A stretch of 64,000 nt of DNA from Pseudomonadota bacterium. GTDB taxonomy: Bacteria > Pseudomonadota > Alphaproteobacteria > GCA-2746255. A program made the translations under genes and the position numbers. Position 1 is the first letter of the stretch, and each line of letters opens with the position of its first letter. Of the stretch, positions 15,319 through 24,876 are shown one piece after another. The notes beneath the pieces were generated by a model that worked only from the letters and a program-made list of their open reading frames with translations, had not been told where the DNA came from and did no database searches. The stretch spans positions 62,001-126,000 of the forward strand of contig JBFMHN010000003.1 in NCBI GenBank assembly GCA_040752895.1, read 5' to 3'.

Positions 15319-16073
15319 GCGGGATCGAGGTTGCTGTTCGTACGAAACGGTTTCCCGACCCCGACGGCAAGGGGATGCGCGAGATCCTGGGCGGTCTTCG
15401 CTTCGCCGCCGGCGAAGGGGAATTCTTGGCGATTCTTGGCCCCTCCGGCTGCGGCAAGACAACGCTTCTCAATCTGATCGCCGGCCTCGATCCGGCTTAC
15501 GAGGGAAGCGTGCGGTTTTCCACCGCTTCCGGCAGGGCGTCCCCGGTCATTGGCTATGTCTTCCAGAGCCCGCGCCTGCTGCCGTGGCGGACGGCCCGCG
15601 AGAACGTGACGCTCGCGCTCGAACGGCCCGAAGCGAAGGCGGATCTTATCGACTCGCTGCTTGAGGACGCCGGCTTGACGGCGTTCCAGGATGCCTACCC
15701 GGAAAAACTTTCCCTCGGCCAATGTCGACGTGCGGCGATCGTGCGGGCCTTTGCCGTCGAGCCGGATTTGCTTTTGATGGACGAACCCTTCGTCTCTCTC
15801 GATGCGCCGACGGCCGGGCGGCTTCGCCGCCTTCTGCTGGAAATCTGGGGGGCAAGGCCAACCGCGGTGCTTTTTGTCACCCATGACACGGACGAAGCGA
15901 TCGCGCTTGCCGATCGCGTGCTTGTCCTCTCTGGATCGCCGGCTGCCGTGCTGGCGGACGTTGCGATTACCGCGCCGCGATCCGAGCGCGCCGACCCCAC
16001 CGTCCTTGCAACGTTCCGAAACCTGCTTCTCGAAGCCCGTAACGCGGGTTCCGAGGGCGGCGAAAGGGCTTAA
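15315..16073 (+). CDS. ABC transporter ATP-binding protein, NitT/TauT type
   Basis: 252 aa from the ATG at 15315, in an ATGA overlap with the permease stop; a GTG at 15306 is possible. Walker A is GPSGCGKTT, the Q loop is VFQSPRLLPWRTARENV, and Walker B is LLLMDEPFVSLDA. The signature is LSLGQCRRAAIVRA, with LGQCR in place of the usual SGGQ/SGGM start. The H loop is FVTHDTDEAI. It resembles SsuB/TauB. Its stop overlaps the convergent permease stop by four bases (TTAA). Confidence 0.9.
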   Translation: MSGIEVAVRTKRFPDPDGKGMREILGGLRFAAGEGEFLAILGPSGCGKTTLLNLIAGLDPAYEGSVRFSTASGRASPVIGYVFQSPRLLPWRTARENVTLALERPEAKADLIDSLLEDAGLTAFQDAYPEKLSLGQCRRAAIVRAFAVEPDLLLMDEPFVSLDAPTAGRLRRLLLEIWGARPTAVLFVTHDTDEAIALADRVLVLSGSPAAVLADVAITAPRSERADPTVLATFRNLLLEARNAGSEGGERA

Positions 16074-16873
16074 ATCCCCGTTTTCCTCTGCATCATGCCG
16101 CGCGCCGGGTTATAGCCGAGGACGGCAAGCGCCAGGAACGCGGCAAAGACGGCGGCGGTAACGCCAATTGCCGCCAGGTTGGCTTCACCGTAAAGGGCGA
16201 AGCGAATCATTTCGACGGCGTGGGTGAAGGGGTTGAAGCGACAGATCTCGTAAAGCAGGACGCTCGATTCGCGCATCTTCCAGAGTGGGTAAAGCGCGGA
16301 CGACAAAAAGAACATCGGAAAGATAACGAAGTTCATGACACCCGCGAAGTTTTCGAGCTGGCGGATGGCGGAGGAAAACAACAAGCCAAGCGCGCCAAGC
16401 ATGAGGCCCGACAGGACAAGGGCGGGCAATAGGGCAAGGTAGCCGAGGGCTTCCGCCTCGATCCCGAAGAACCAGGCGATGCCGAGGAAAGCATAGACCT
16501 GCAAAATAGATACGAAAGTCCCGGCCGCCAGCTTGCAGACCAGCAGGTACCAGCGGGGAAGCGGGCTGATGAGCAGCGTGCGCATGCTGCCCATTTCCCG
16601 GTCGTACACCATGGAAAGGGAGCTTTGCATCCCGTTGAAAAGCTGGATCATGCCGATGAGGCCGGGAACGATATAGACCTCGTAGGTGATATAGGTCTCA
16701 TAGGGAGGGAGGATGGCGAGCCCAAGTACGGCCCGAAACCCCGCCGCGAAGACGAGAAGCCAGATAAGGGGCCTGACCAGCGCGGCGAAGAAGCGTTCAC
16801 GCTGGTGTACGAAGCGCAGCGCCTCCCGGGTAAGGATGCCGAGGAAGCAGCGTAGGTAATGGCCACCGTTCAT
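16070..16873 (-). CDS. ABC-2 type permease of the PQQ alcohol-dehydrogenase-associated system (PedC-like)
   Basis: 267 aa with about six membrane helices. The protein starts at ATG 16873, overlapping the ATPase stop (ATGA). It resembles ABC-2 type permeases: REALRFVHQRERFFAALVRPLIWL at the N-terminus, MVYDREMGSMRTLLISPLP as the coupling region, and FFLSSALYPLWKMRE near the end. In gene context with the three genes upstream it matches the PedC/LutF-type permease of PQQ-linked ABC systems. In Pseudomonas putida and Methylorubrum these have been implicated in lanthanide uptake. The direction of transport and the substrate are not evident. Confidence 0.82.
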   Translation of the reverse strand: MNGGHYLRCFLGILTREALRFVHQRERFFAALVRPLIWLLVFAAGFRAVLGLAILPPYETYITYEVYIVPGLIGMIQLFNGMQSSLSMVYDREMGSMRTLLISPLPRWYLLVCKLAAGTFVSILQVYAFLGIAWFFGIEAEALGYLALLPALVLSGLMLGALGLLFSSAIRQLENFAGVMNFVIFPMFFLSSALYPLWKMRESSVLLYEICRFNPFTHAVEMIRFALYGEANLAAIGVTAAVFAAFLALAVLGYNPARGMMQRKTGI

Positions 16874-17628
16874 GCCGCCGTTTCCTTAGCTGTTAGTTTC
16901 GTGAACGCTTCCTCGATCGTACGACCACCCGCCGCTGCCGTTACTTCCGCGCCCGCGCCCTGCGCCCGGACCCGGCCTTCGTGCAGCAGAACGATCCGGT
17001 CGTTCGCCGCGATCTCGTCGATCAGGTGGGTTGCCCAGAGGACGGCGATGCCTTCTTTTTCGCTAAGCCGGTGCACGTGCTCGACGATGGCGCGGCGCGT
17101 CGGCACGTCAAGCCCGACCGTCGGTTCGTCCAGCAACAAAAGGCGCGGCTGATGAAGAAGGGCACGGGCGATCTCGACCCGTCGCCGGTGTCCGCCGTTC
17201 AGGGCGCGGACCTTTTCGTTCTGGCGGGCAGCCATGTCGAAGCGGCGAAGCTCGATTTCGATCCGCGCCAGCGCCTTCTTCTTTTGCATTCCGCGAAGGG
17301 CGGCATGGTAGAGAAGATTCTGGCGCACCGTCAGATCGAGGTCGAGCGTGGGTTGCTGAAAAACCACTCCCATGGCGGCAAGGGCCGGCAAGGGATCCTT
17401 GCGAAGGTTGAAGCCGTTCACCCAGATGGCGCCCTCTTGCGTGTCGTAAAGCCGCGTGATGAGGGAAAAAAGCGTCGTTTTCCCGGCGCCGTTCGGGCCC
17501 AAAAGCACGGTGAAGCTGCCCGGCGCGATGGCAAAATGGATTTTTTCGAGCGCCGGCCTTGCGCCGTAACGGAAGTCCACCCCTTCGACGTAAAGGGCGG
17601 CGTCTTTATTTGCGTTAAGGTCCGACAT
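16870..17628 (-). CDS. ABC transporter ATP-binding protein of the PQQ-associated system (PedB-like)
   Basis: 252 aa from ATG 17628, overlapping the beta-propeller gene by 14 bp. Walker A is GPNGAGKTTLFSLI, the Q loop VFQQPTLDLDLTVRQNL, the signature LNGGHRRRVEIARAL (an unusual NGGHRRR in place of SGGQ) and Walker B LLLDEPTVGLD. The NGGHRRR variant is what is seen in ATPases of PQQ-dependent alcohol-dehydrogenase systems. It pairs with the permease at 16070. Confidence 0.86.
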   Translation of the reverse strand: MSDLNANKDAALYVEGVDFRYGARPALEKIHFAIAPGSFTVLLGPNGAGKTTLFSLITRLYDTQEGAIWVNGFNLRKDPLPALAAMGVVFQQPTLDLDLTVRQNLLYHAALRGMQKKKALARIEIELRRFDMAARQNEKVRALNGGHRRRVEIARALLHQPRLLLLDEPTVGLDVPTRRAIVEHVHRLSEKEGIAVLWATHLIDEIAANDRIVLLHEGRVRAQGAGAEVTAAAGGRTIEEAFTKLTAKETAA

Positions 17629-18583
17629 CGACCCCCCAAGGGAAACGGCCCGTTGGAACGGATTTGCGCACCTTCAGCGTTGCGACATCGATGAAGGAAA
17701 CGTCGTTGCTGGCGCCGTTCGTCGTATAGAGCCACTTCTCGTCCGGCGAGAAGGCGAGATTCCAGACCCGGCTTCCGACCAGAAGATATTTCTCCACCTC
17801 GTAGGTTTTGCGGTTCACGACCGCGACGTGGTTCGCGGGGCCAAGGGCTATGAAAGACCTTTCCCCTTTCGCGCCATGGGCGATGCCGACCGGCTGGACT
17901 TTTGCGTTTTCGATTCCGGGAATCGCGAAGGTGATCCTTTGCGTAATCTTGCGGGAGGCGGCGTCAAGGACGCTCACGCTGCCGCCGATTTCGCTGGAAA
18001 CCCAGACTTCCCTCGAATCCGGCGTGAAGGCCGCCCGCCGCGGGCGGCTGTCCACCGGCACGTTGCCGATAACGGTGTTTGTTTTCGCATCGATCCAGTG
18101 GGCCATGTTCGTTGTCTCGGACGTGGCGACCACCCACCGTCCGTCCGGGCTTGCGCCAACGCCTTCGGGCTCGACGCCGACCGGTATCTCGGCCACCGTC
18201 TTGCGCTTCTCCACATCGACGACGGTGACCAGGTTGTCGTCTTCGTTCGAGACATAGAGAAGCCGGCCGTTCGGATGCAGGGCAAAGGTTTCCGGGTTTT
18301 TTCCGGAAGGCAAGCTATGCGTGACTTTCCCGGTCTTCAAATCCAGGGCCTGGATCGCGTGGTCGTCGCTGGCGCAGATATACAGCGTCTTCTTGTCATG
18401 GCTGAGGACGATCCCGCGCGGGCGATGGCCGACGGTGACCGTTTGCTTCAACACACCTGTCTCGCCATCGAGGATGGCAATCGTGTCGTCCTTTTCGTTC
18501 GAAACGTAAACGGTAATGGCCGCAGCGGGTGAAACGAAAAGCGCGAAGGCAAGGTTCGCCACGATGGCCGGAAGGTGTTTCAT
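17615..18583 (-). CDS. PQQ-associated YVTN beta-propeller periplasmic protein
   Basis: 322 aa with a signal peptide to about residue 22 (SPAAA). The rest is a seven-bladed YVTN-type propeller with repeating VYVSNEKDDTIAILDGETG, LYICASDDHAIQALDLKTGK and LYVSNEDDNLVTVVDVEKRK blades. Such propellers accompany the ABC genes of PQQ-dependent alcohol metabolism. The role is unknown; periplasmic scaffolding or ligand handling is a guess. Operon order is binding protein, propeller, ATPase, permease. Confidence 0.87.
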   Translation of the reverse strand: MKHLPAIVANLAFALFVSPAAAITVYVSNEKDDTIAILDGETGVLKQTVTVGHRPRGIVLSHDKKTLYICASDDHAIQALDLKTGKVTHSLPSGKNPETFALHPNGRLLYVSNEDDNLVTVVDVEKRKTVAEIPVGVEPEGVGASPDGRWVVATSETTNMAHWIDAKTNTVIGNVPVDSRPRRAAFTPDSREVWVSSEIGGSVSVLDAASRKITQRITFAIPGIENAKVQPVGIAHGAKGERSFIALGPANHVAVVNRKTYEVEKYLLVGSRVWNLAFSPDEKWLYTTNGASNDVSFIDVATLKVRKSVPTGRFPWGVDVGP

Positions 18584-18607
18584 GGCGATACGTTTCTCCT
18601 TTTCCTT

Positions 18608-19771
18608 TCAGTGGCCGGACAGGCGGCAGCCGCTTTCGGGCTCGTCATAGCCCAGCGTGTCCAGCGTCGTTTTGGGGTGCAGGAATCCTTCCTGGGGAGA
18701 GGCGGAAACAACGGCGTTCGGCGAGGCAAGCAGGATCGGCTGGCGAAGTTCGTGGTCCCACGGGCGAAAATTCAGTTTCCGGCCCTTGAACCCCTGCAGG
18801 GCAAAACCAGAACCCAGGAGATGGTCGCGGGTGACCTTCAACGATGCCGTCTGCTGCGTTTGAGTGGCCGCTTCGCCGATGGCCCGCACCGCAAGCCATG
18901 CGGCGTAGTCGAGAGGGCGCATAGCCCGCCCGGCGAGCGCCTGGAAACGCCGCTGCAGTTGCGCGGCACCCCACTGCTCATGGGCCCGATGCCAGGCAAG
19001 CGGTGTCAGGCCCTGGGTGCCGGCCACCGGCCGGGGCTCCCACGTCCGGTAGGCAAAGTGCTCGCCGAAATCGCCGCTTTCGTCGGCCACGATAAGCACA
19101 TCGTACGCGGGGCCTTGGGTGAACACCGGCACTTCGGATTCCGCCGTGCGCCTGGCGTCGTGGGTATAGGCCCAGTTCTTTTCCTCGACGATGCGCCCGC
19201 CGAAACGGCCGGCGGCGCGCCGGACGGCGTCGGCGAAACGCCGGTCGCCTTCCTGGGGTCCGACGACGAGAAACCACCGCGGCCAGCGTTTGCGAACGAG
19301 GTATTGGGCAAGCGCATCGGCCAGCATCGCCCGGCTTGGCAGCGTGTGCATGACGTTGCTTCGGCACGCCGCGTTGCGCAGCCGATCGTCTGGCGCGCCG
19401 GCGTTGAAAAGAAGCGTTTCCCGCGCCTCGGGAAGGTCCGCGATCTTGAGCAGGGCATCGGCGGGAAGGCGGGTGACGACGTAGCGCGCGCCTTTTGCCA
19501 CCAGGTCGCGGAAGGCAACCGTCGGATCGTCTTCGCGCGACAGGAGGCTTTCTTCGAGATGGAAGCTTTGCCCAAGAAATTGGCCGGTCGTGTTGTTATC
19601 CTGGATGGCAAGACGGGCGCCCTGAAGGCCGAGGTCCAGGGGCTCCGGTTCGAGATCGGAGAACGTCGCGCGCGGCGCTTCTGGCATACCCAGGAAGGCA
19701 ATCCGCAGCGAAGCCGTTTCCGGCGCCTCGGCGCGCGTGGGGCCGAGGGCGACGAACAAGCTGAACAGCAT
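18608..19771 (-). CDS. ABC substrate-binding protein of the PQQ-associated system
   Basis: 387 aa from ATG 19771, with a signal peptide ending near PTRAEA (residue 16). It has the branched-chain amino-acid-binding-protein (type I periplasmic) fold: LRIAFLGMPEAPRATF, GARLAIQDNNTTGQFLGQ, and WFLVVGPQEGDRRFADAVRR. The family is known from PQQ-dependent alcohol dehydrogenase loci. C-terminal HELRQPILLASPNAVV is typical. It is the first gene of the four-gene minus-strand operon. The ligand is unknown; lanthanide or alcohol-related compounds are candidates from work on homologous clusters. Confidence 0.84.
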   Translation of the reverse strand: MLFSLFVALGPTRAEAPETASLRIAFLGMPEAPRATFSDLEPEPLDLGLQGARLAIQDNNTTGQFLGQSFHLEESLLSREDDPTVAFRDLVAKGARYVVTRLPADALLKIADLPEARETLLFNAGAPDDRLRNAACRSNVMHTLPSRAMLADALAQYLVRKRWPRWFLVVGPQEGDRRFADAVRRAAGRFGGRIVEEKNWAYTHDARRTAESEVPVFTQGPAYDVLIVADESGDFGEHFAYRTWEPRPVAGTQGLTPLAWHRAHEQWGAAQLQRRFQALAGRAMRPLDYAAWLAVRAIGEAATQTQQTASLKVTRDHLLGSGFALQGFKGRKLNFRPWDHELRQPILLASPNAVVSASPQEGFLHPKTTLDTLGYDEPESGCRLSGH

Positions 19772-20001
19772 CGCCGCAGCGAAGCCGGCGCGCCGACGGC
19801 AAACGAATAACGCAGTGATTTTTTTACCTTTTATCAGGAATTCCCCCGGACAATCGAATGGTTGGTAAAGAAGCCCCCGCCGTCAAGGCCTAACCCGTCG
19901 CCGATTCGATGTCGACAGGCGACTGCCCCGGTCCTTTGGAATGGCTAGGAAATAGGCTAGCCTGTTCGCCCGCAACTCACCACCGTTCTAGACGAATACA
20001 T

Positions 20002-23000
20002 ATGCCCGCAAAACAACCCCGATCCAAACCCGCAAGCCTGGTCGGCCAGATCGTCGGCGGTGCGGCGAAGGGAAAAAAGGGGGCTGCGCAGGCTTCCCTC
20101 GAACGGTTTATCCGCCTCTATTACTCGGACATATCCAGCAAATACCTGGCGGATTGTTCCGTTGAAGATCTCCGCGGAGCGGTGCTTTCGATTTGGGATT
20201 TTTGCCGGCAGCGCATACCCGGAAAAGAGAAAATCCGGATTTTCAATCCCCGGCCGGAGAAGGACGGCTGGCAGTCGTCGCACACCATTATAGAAATCAT
20301 CAATGACGATATGCCCTTTCTCGTCGATTCGGTGACGGCTGAGCTGAATCGCCACGATCTGACGGTTCATCACATTATTCACCCCGTCTTTGACGTTGAG
20401 CGCACGAAAGACGGCCGGCTTCTCCATATCAACGCGCGTGAAGGCGGCAAGAATTCGGTGCTCCGCGAATCCTTCATGCATATCGAAATCGACCAGCAGA
20501 CGTCGCCGGATTTCCTTAAGCATGTCCAGAAGTGTCTCCAGAACATTCTGGAAGACGCTCGCCTGACGGTGAAGGACTGGCTGCCGATGCGGAACAAGAT
20601 GGGCGAGATCGCCGATCGTCTGAATAAAAAGCTGCCTCTTTTACCGGCGTCGGAGGTTTCCGAAGGCATCGCTTTCCTTCGCTGGCTTCTCGACAACCAT
20701 TTCACTTTTCTTGGCTATCGCGAGTACCGCTTGGTGGAGGAGAAGGGGAAGGAATACCTTCGCCCCGTTCCAAAATCCGGTCTTGGCATTTTGCGCAAGA
20801 TGACGCCGGAGGCCAAAGCCCACAGCCAGCAGCCCCTTTCGCCCAACGTGCGGCGCTTCGCTCATAAAAAGCTGTTGCTGACCATTACCAAGACGAATGC
20901 GCGCGCCACCGTCCACCGCCGGGCCCATATGGAATACATCGGCATCCGGGTTTTCGACGCGAAGGGCAACGTCATCGGCGAACAGCGCTTCCATGGCTTG
21001 TACACTTCGACCGCCTATAGCCGAAGCCCGAGGGAAATTCCGATCCTTCGCCACAAGGTCGCCGCGACCCTTGAGCGCGCCGGGTTCCTTCCCGGAAGCC
21101 ACGACGGAAAGGCGCTTCTCCATATTCTGGAGACCTATCCGCGGGACGAATTGTTTCAGGTTTCGGAGCCCGAGCTTCATCGGATCAGTATGGGCATACT
21201 CGCGCTTCAGGAGCGCCGGCGCGTCGCCTTTTTCGCCCGCCGCGACGTGTTCGAACGATTCGTCTCTTGTCTCGTTTATCTTCCGCGGGACATCTATGAC
21301 ACGGAGATGCGCGAACGCATTCAGGAAGAACTTGAACGGGCGTATGGCGGGGAAATGACCGACTACTACACCCAGGTTGGCGATTCGGTGCTGGCGCGTC
21401 TCCTTTTCATCGTTCATGGAACGTCCGGCAAAATCAGGAAAGTTGACGAAGGCAAGGTTCAACAGCGTCTGGTGGAAGTGGTAAGGTCTTGGGAAGAAGA
21501 CCTCCGGGAAGCGCTGATCCTAGGCAAAGGCGAAGAGCAAGGGCTGGCACTCTTTCGGGAATACGCGAAAGCCTTCCCTTCTTCCTATCGCGAATATTTC
21601 GACGCCGAAGCGGCCATTGGCGACCTTGCGAAGGTCTCCGACGTCCTGACAAGTAGAAAGCTTGGGCTAAATCTCTATCGGCTGCGTGACTCGGCCAGTA
21701 ACGAACTGCGTTTCAAGATTTATAATTATAAAGACCCAGTGCCGCTTTCGGATGTGCTGCCGATGCTCGAGAACATGGGGCTTCGCGTCATCGGCGAAGT
21801 GCCGTTCAAGATCACACCAAAGGGGGCGGAAGGCGTCTTCATCCACGATTTTCGGGCGGTCGTACAGCGTGGCAATGAAGTCAAGCTGGAGGACGTGAAG
21901 GCGAATTTCGAGGAAGCGTTCCGGAATATCTGGAACGGTGATGTCGAAAACGATCTCTTCAACAGCCTCGTTGTTGCCGCGGGTCTGACGTCCAGGGAGA
22001 TCGTGATTTTGCGGGCTTTCCGGAAATACCTTCGCCAGATCGGCATCCCGTTCAGCCAGGCCTATATGAGCGAGACTTTGGTCCGCAACGCGCCTATTTC
22101 CCGAATGATTGTCGAATTGTTCGCGACCCTTTTCGATCCGAAGAACCGTCACCGCGCAGAACTTCGCGCCGCCAAGCTTCGCAACGCAATCGAGGAGGCG
22201 CTGGAGAAGGTGCCAAATCTCGATCAAGATCGGATCCTTCGGCGCTACGGTAACCTCGTTGAAGCGACTCAGCGCACGAATTACTTTCAGCAGGACGCGG
22301 AAGCAAGGCCGAAGCCTTACCTTTCTTTCAAATTCGCGGCCCAGCTTATCGAGGGGCTTCCGCTGCCGCGGCCGATGTTCGAAATCTTCGTTTACTCGCC
22401 CCGAATGGAGGGCGTTCACCTGCGCGGCGGCCGGGTTGCCCGCGGCGGCATTCGCTGGTCGGACCGGCGCGAGGATTTCCGAACAGAGATTCTCGGCCTG
22501 ATGAAGGCTCAAACAGTGAAAAACGCGGTCATCGTGCCGGTCGGCGCGAAGGGCGGGTTCGTCATTAAAAACCCACCGGCCGGGGGTGGGCGCGAGGCGC
22601 TCATGGCTGAGGTCGTCGCCTGCTACAAGACGCTCATCTGCGGCATGCTGGATTTGACCGACAACCTCGATGGCGACCAGCCGATCCGTCCACTCGACAC
22701 CATCTGCCGGGACGATCCGGACCCCTATCTGGTGGTTGCCGCCGATAAGGGCACGGCGGCCTTTTCCGACATCGCGAATGCGCTTTCGAAGGCATACGGT
22801 TTCTGGCTGGGGGATGCCTTCGCCTCCGGCGGCTCGCACGGTTACGATCATAAAAAAATGGGCATCACGGCGCGGGGCGCATGGGAATCCGTCAAGCGTC
22901 ATTTCCGGGAAACCGGCGTTGATATACACGCGACGGATTTCACGGTCGTTGGCGTCGGCGACATGTCCGGTGACGTCTTCGGAAACGGCATGCTGCTTTC

Positions 23001-24846
23001 CCAGCACGCCCGTCTGCTCGCCGCCTTCAACCATCAGCATATCTTCATCGATCCAGATCCGGACGCTTTGAAAAGCCTTGCCGAGCGCGAAAGGCTTTTC
23101 AAAATCCCGCGTTCGGCGTGGAGCGATTACAACCCCCGGCTGATTTCAAAGGGGGGTGGCGTCTTTGATCGTTCGGCGAAATCGATCAAACTTTCTCCTG
23201 AAATTCAGGCGCGATTCGGAATCACGGCAGCGACCGCTACGCCGAATGACTTGATTCGGTTCCTCCTGCGGGCGGACGTTGACCTTCTTTGGCTTGGGGG
23301 TATCGGAACCTATGTAAAGGCAACGGAGGAAACCGATGCCGCCGTCGGCGACCGGGCCAATGACGCGATCCGGGTGAACGGTAGGGATCTTCGCTGCAGG
23401 GTGGTGGGTGAAGGGGCAAATCTGGGCTTCACGCAACTCGGCCGTGTCGAGTATGCGTTGGTGGGCGGACGTTTGAATACGGATTCGATTGATAATTCCG
23501 GAGGCGTCAACTGTTCCGACCATGAGGTCAACATCAAGATTCTTCTCAATGAGATCGTTGCGAGCGGCAAACTTACGGAACATGAACGCAACCGCCTGCT
23601 GGCCCGAATGACAAGGGAGGTGGCGAATCTCGTTCTCAAGGACAGCTACCTGCATACCCAGGCCATCACATACGTGGCGTTGCACGCGGCCGACCTTCTT
23701 GACCGGCAGGCGGCCTTGATGCGGCTTCTGGAGCGGAAGGGGAAGCTTGACCGTACTATTGAATTTCTCCCAACCAACGAAACGATTGAAGAGCGACTCC
23801 TGGCCGGGCAGGGTCTCACGCGACCGGAAATCGCCATTCTCGCGTCCTATGCGAAAATCTGGGTGTACGGCGAACTGCTTGAGAGCGACCTTCCCGACGA
23901 CCCCCTTCTTGTTGCCGACCTAAAACGCTACTTTCCGGCGCCATTGCAAAAAACCCACGGTGCCGCGATCGAGCGCCACCGCTTGCGGCGCGAAATCGTC
24001 GCGACCCAGATCGCGAATGGCTTCGTAAATCGTATGAGCGGCGCCATGATCGGCCAGATGGTCGAGAATACCGGCATGCCGCTTTCCGATATCGCGCGCG
24101 CCTATCTGATTACGCGCGAGGTTTTTAATCTGCTCGACATATGGGAGCGCATTCAGACTCTCGATAACAAAGTCGCGGCTGGCGTTCAAACGGAAATGTT
24201 CTGGGACATCGCCCGTCTGGTCGAGCGTGGCACGCTTTGGTGCCTGCGGAACGCGACTCGTCCATTGGATATAGCGACGCATCTTAAAAAGTTTGGCAAC
24301 GGTGTGCATGCATTCCGAATCTCCCTCGGTAAAATTTTACCGGAGGAAGACAAAGCCGATGTCCGCCGCCACAAGGAGCGCTATGTCTCGGCGGGGGTGC
24401 CGGAAAAGCTGGCCGGGGAAGTGGCGGAAATGGACTTTCTTGTGCCCGCCTTCGACGTCGTTGCGGCGGCGCAGGATTCCGGGCGCAGCGTAGGGGAGAT
24501 TGGCAAATTCTACTTCAAGCTCGGCGTCACCTTTGGGCTTGATTGGCTGCGCAGCGAGGGGCGGCGCATCCTCTCCAAAAGCCACTGGCAGAAAACGGCG
24601 ATCGAAGCAATCGTGGACGATTTGTTCGGTCAGCAGGCGGCGCTCACGCGTCGGATCGTCCGGGTCGGGGAGGGGAAGCCGCTTTCGGACGACGTTTTCG
24701 ATTCTTGGGTATTGGAAAACAAACTCTCCGTCGAGCGCACCCGCCAGCTCTTCAACGACATCCGTTCGGCCAGCGCGACGGGCAATTTCGACTTGGCGAT
24801 GCTGACGGTCGCGAACCGCCAGGTGCGTTCCCTCATTCAGGAATAG
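20002..24846 (+). CDS. gdhB: NAD-specific glutamate dehydrogenase, large (180 kDa) type
   Basis: 1614 aa, starting at ATG 20002; an in-frame upstream start at 19909 is less likely. It catalyses glutamate to 2-oxoglutarate plus ammonium with NAD, mainly in glutamate breakdown. N-terminal ACT-like regions (about 1-700) precede the catalytic core. GGRVARGGIRWSDRREDF, with a lysine-containing KAQTVKNAVIVPVGAKGGF, lies near residues 809-856, and the NAD site VGVGDMSGDVFGNGML near 983-998. A long C-terminal helical domain follows. This enzyme class is common in alphaproteobacteria. The 230-bp gap upstream (19772-20001) holds no gene. Confidence 0.96.
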   Translation: MPAKQPRSKPASLVGQIVGGAAKGKKGAAQASLERFIRLYYSDISSKYLADCSVEDLRGAVLSIWDFCRQRIPGKEKIRIFNPRPEKDGWQSSHTIIEIINDDMPFLVDSVTAELNRHDLTVHHIIHPVFDVERTKDGRLLHINAREGGKNSVLRESFMHIEIDQQTSPDFLKHVQKCLQNILEDARLTVKDWLPMRNKMGEIADRLNKKLPLLPASEVSEGIAFLRWLLDNHFTFLGYREYRLVEEKGKEYLRPVPKSGLGILRKMTPEAKAHSQQPLSPNVRRFAHKKLLLTITKTNARATVHRRAHMEYIGIRVFDAKGNVIGEQRFHGLYTSTAYSRSPREIPILRHKVAATLERAGFLPGSHDGKALLHILETYPRDELFQVSEPELHRISMGILALQERRRVAFFARRDVFERFVSCLVYLPRDIYDTEMRERIQEELERAYGGEMTDYYTQVGDSVLARLLFIVHGTSGKIRKVDEGKVQQRLVEVVRSWEEDLREALILGKGEEQGLALFREYAKAFPSSYREYFDAEAAIGDLAKVSDVLTSRKLGLNLYRLRDSASNELRFKIYNYKDPVPLSDVLPMLENMGLRVIGEVPFKITPKGAEGVFIHDFRAVVQRGNEVKLEDVKANFEEAFRNIWNGDVENDLFNSLVVAAGLTSREIVILRAFRKYLRQIGIPFSQAYMSETLVRNAPISRMIVELFATLFDPKNRHRAELRAAKLRNAIEEALEKVPNLDQDRILRRYGNLVEATQRTNYFQQDAEARPKPYLSFKFAAQLIEGLPLPRPMFEIFVYSPRMEGVHLRGGRVARGGIRWSDRREDFRTEILGLMKAQTVKNAVIVPVGAKGGFVIKNPPAGGGREALMAEVVACYKTLICGMLDLTDNLDGDQPIRPLDTICRDDPDPYLVVAADKGTAAFSDIANALSKAYGFWLGDAFASGGSHGYDHKKMGITARGAWESVKRHFRETGVDIHATDFTVVGVGDMSGDVFGNGMLLSQHARLLAAFNHQHIFIDPDPDALKSLAERERLFKIPRSAWSDYNPRLISKGGGVFDRSAKSIKLSPEIQARFGITAATATPNDLIRFLLRADVDLLWLGGIGTYVKATEETDAAVGDRANDAIRVNGRDLRCRVVGEGANLGFTQLGRVEYALVGGRLNTDSIDNSGGVNCSDHEVNIKILLNEIVASGKLTEHERNRLLARMTREVANLVLKDSYLHTQAITYVALHAADLLDRQAALMRLLERKGKLDRTIEFLPTNETIEERLLAGQGLTRPEIAILASYAKIWVYGELLESDLPDDPLLVADLKRYFPAPLQKTHGAAIERHRLRREIVATQIANGFVNRMSGAMIGQMVENTGMPLSDIARAYLITREVFNLLDIWERIQTLDNKVAAGVQTEMFWDIARLVERGTLWCLRNATRPLDIATHLKKFGNGVHAFRISLGKILPEEDKADVRRHKERYVSAGVPEKLAGEVAEMDFLVPAFDVVAAAQDSGRSVGEIGKFYFKLGVTFGLDWLRSEGRRILSKSHWQKTAIEAIVDDLFGQQAALTRRIVRVGEGKPLSDDVFDSWVLENKLSVERTRQLFNDIRSASATGNFDLAMLTVANRQVRSLIQE

Positions 24847-24876
24847 GCAAAAACGGCAAGCCGCTTCCGCCTTCGT

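Noticed and set aside
18575-19810. A 411-residue plus-strand frame across the PQQ-linked binding protein
   Set aside because: The minus strand encodes a signal peptide and periplasmic-binding fold; the plus frame has neither.
21667-23040. A 457-residue frame antisense to the glutamate dehydrogenase
   Set aside because: There are no family motifs, and the sense strand encodes the catalytic core of the dehydrogenase.
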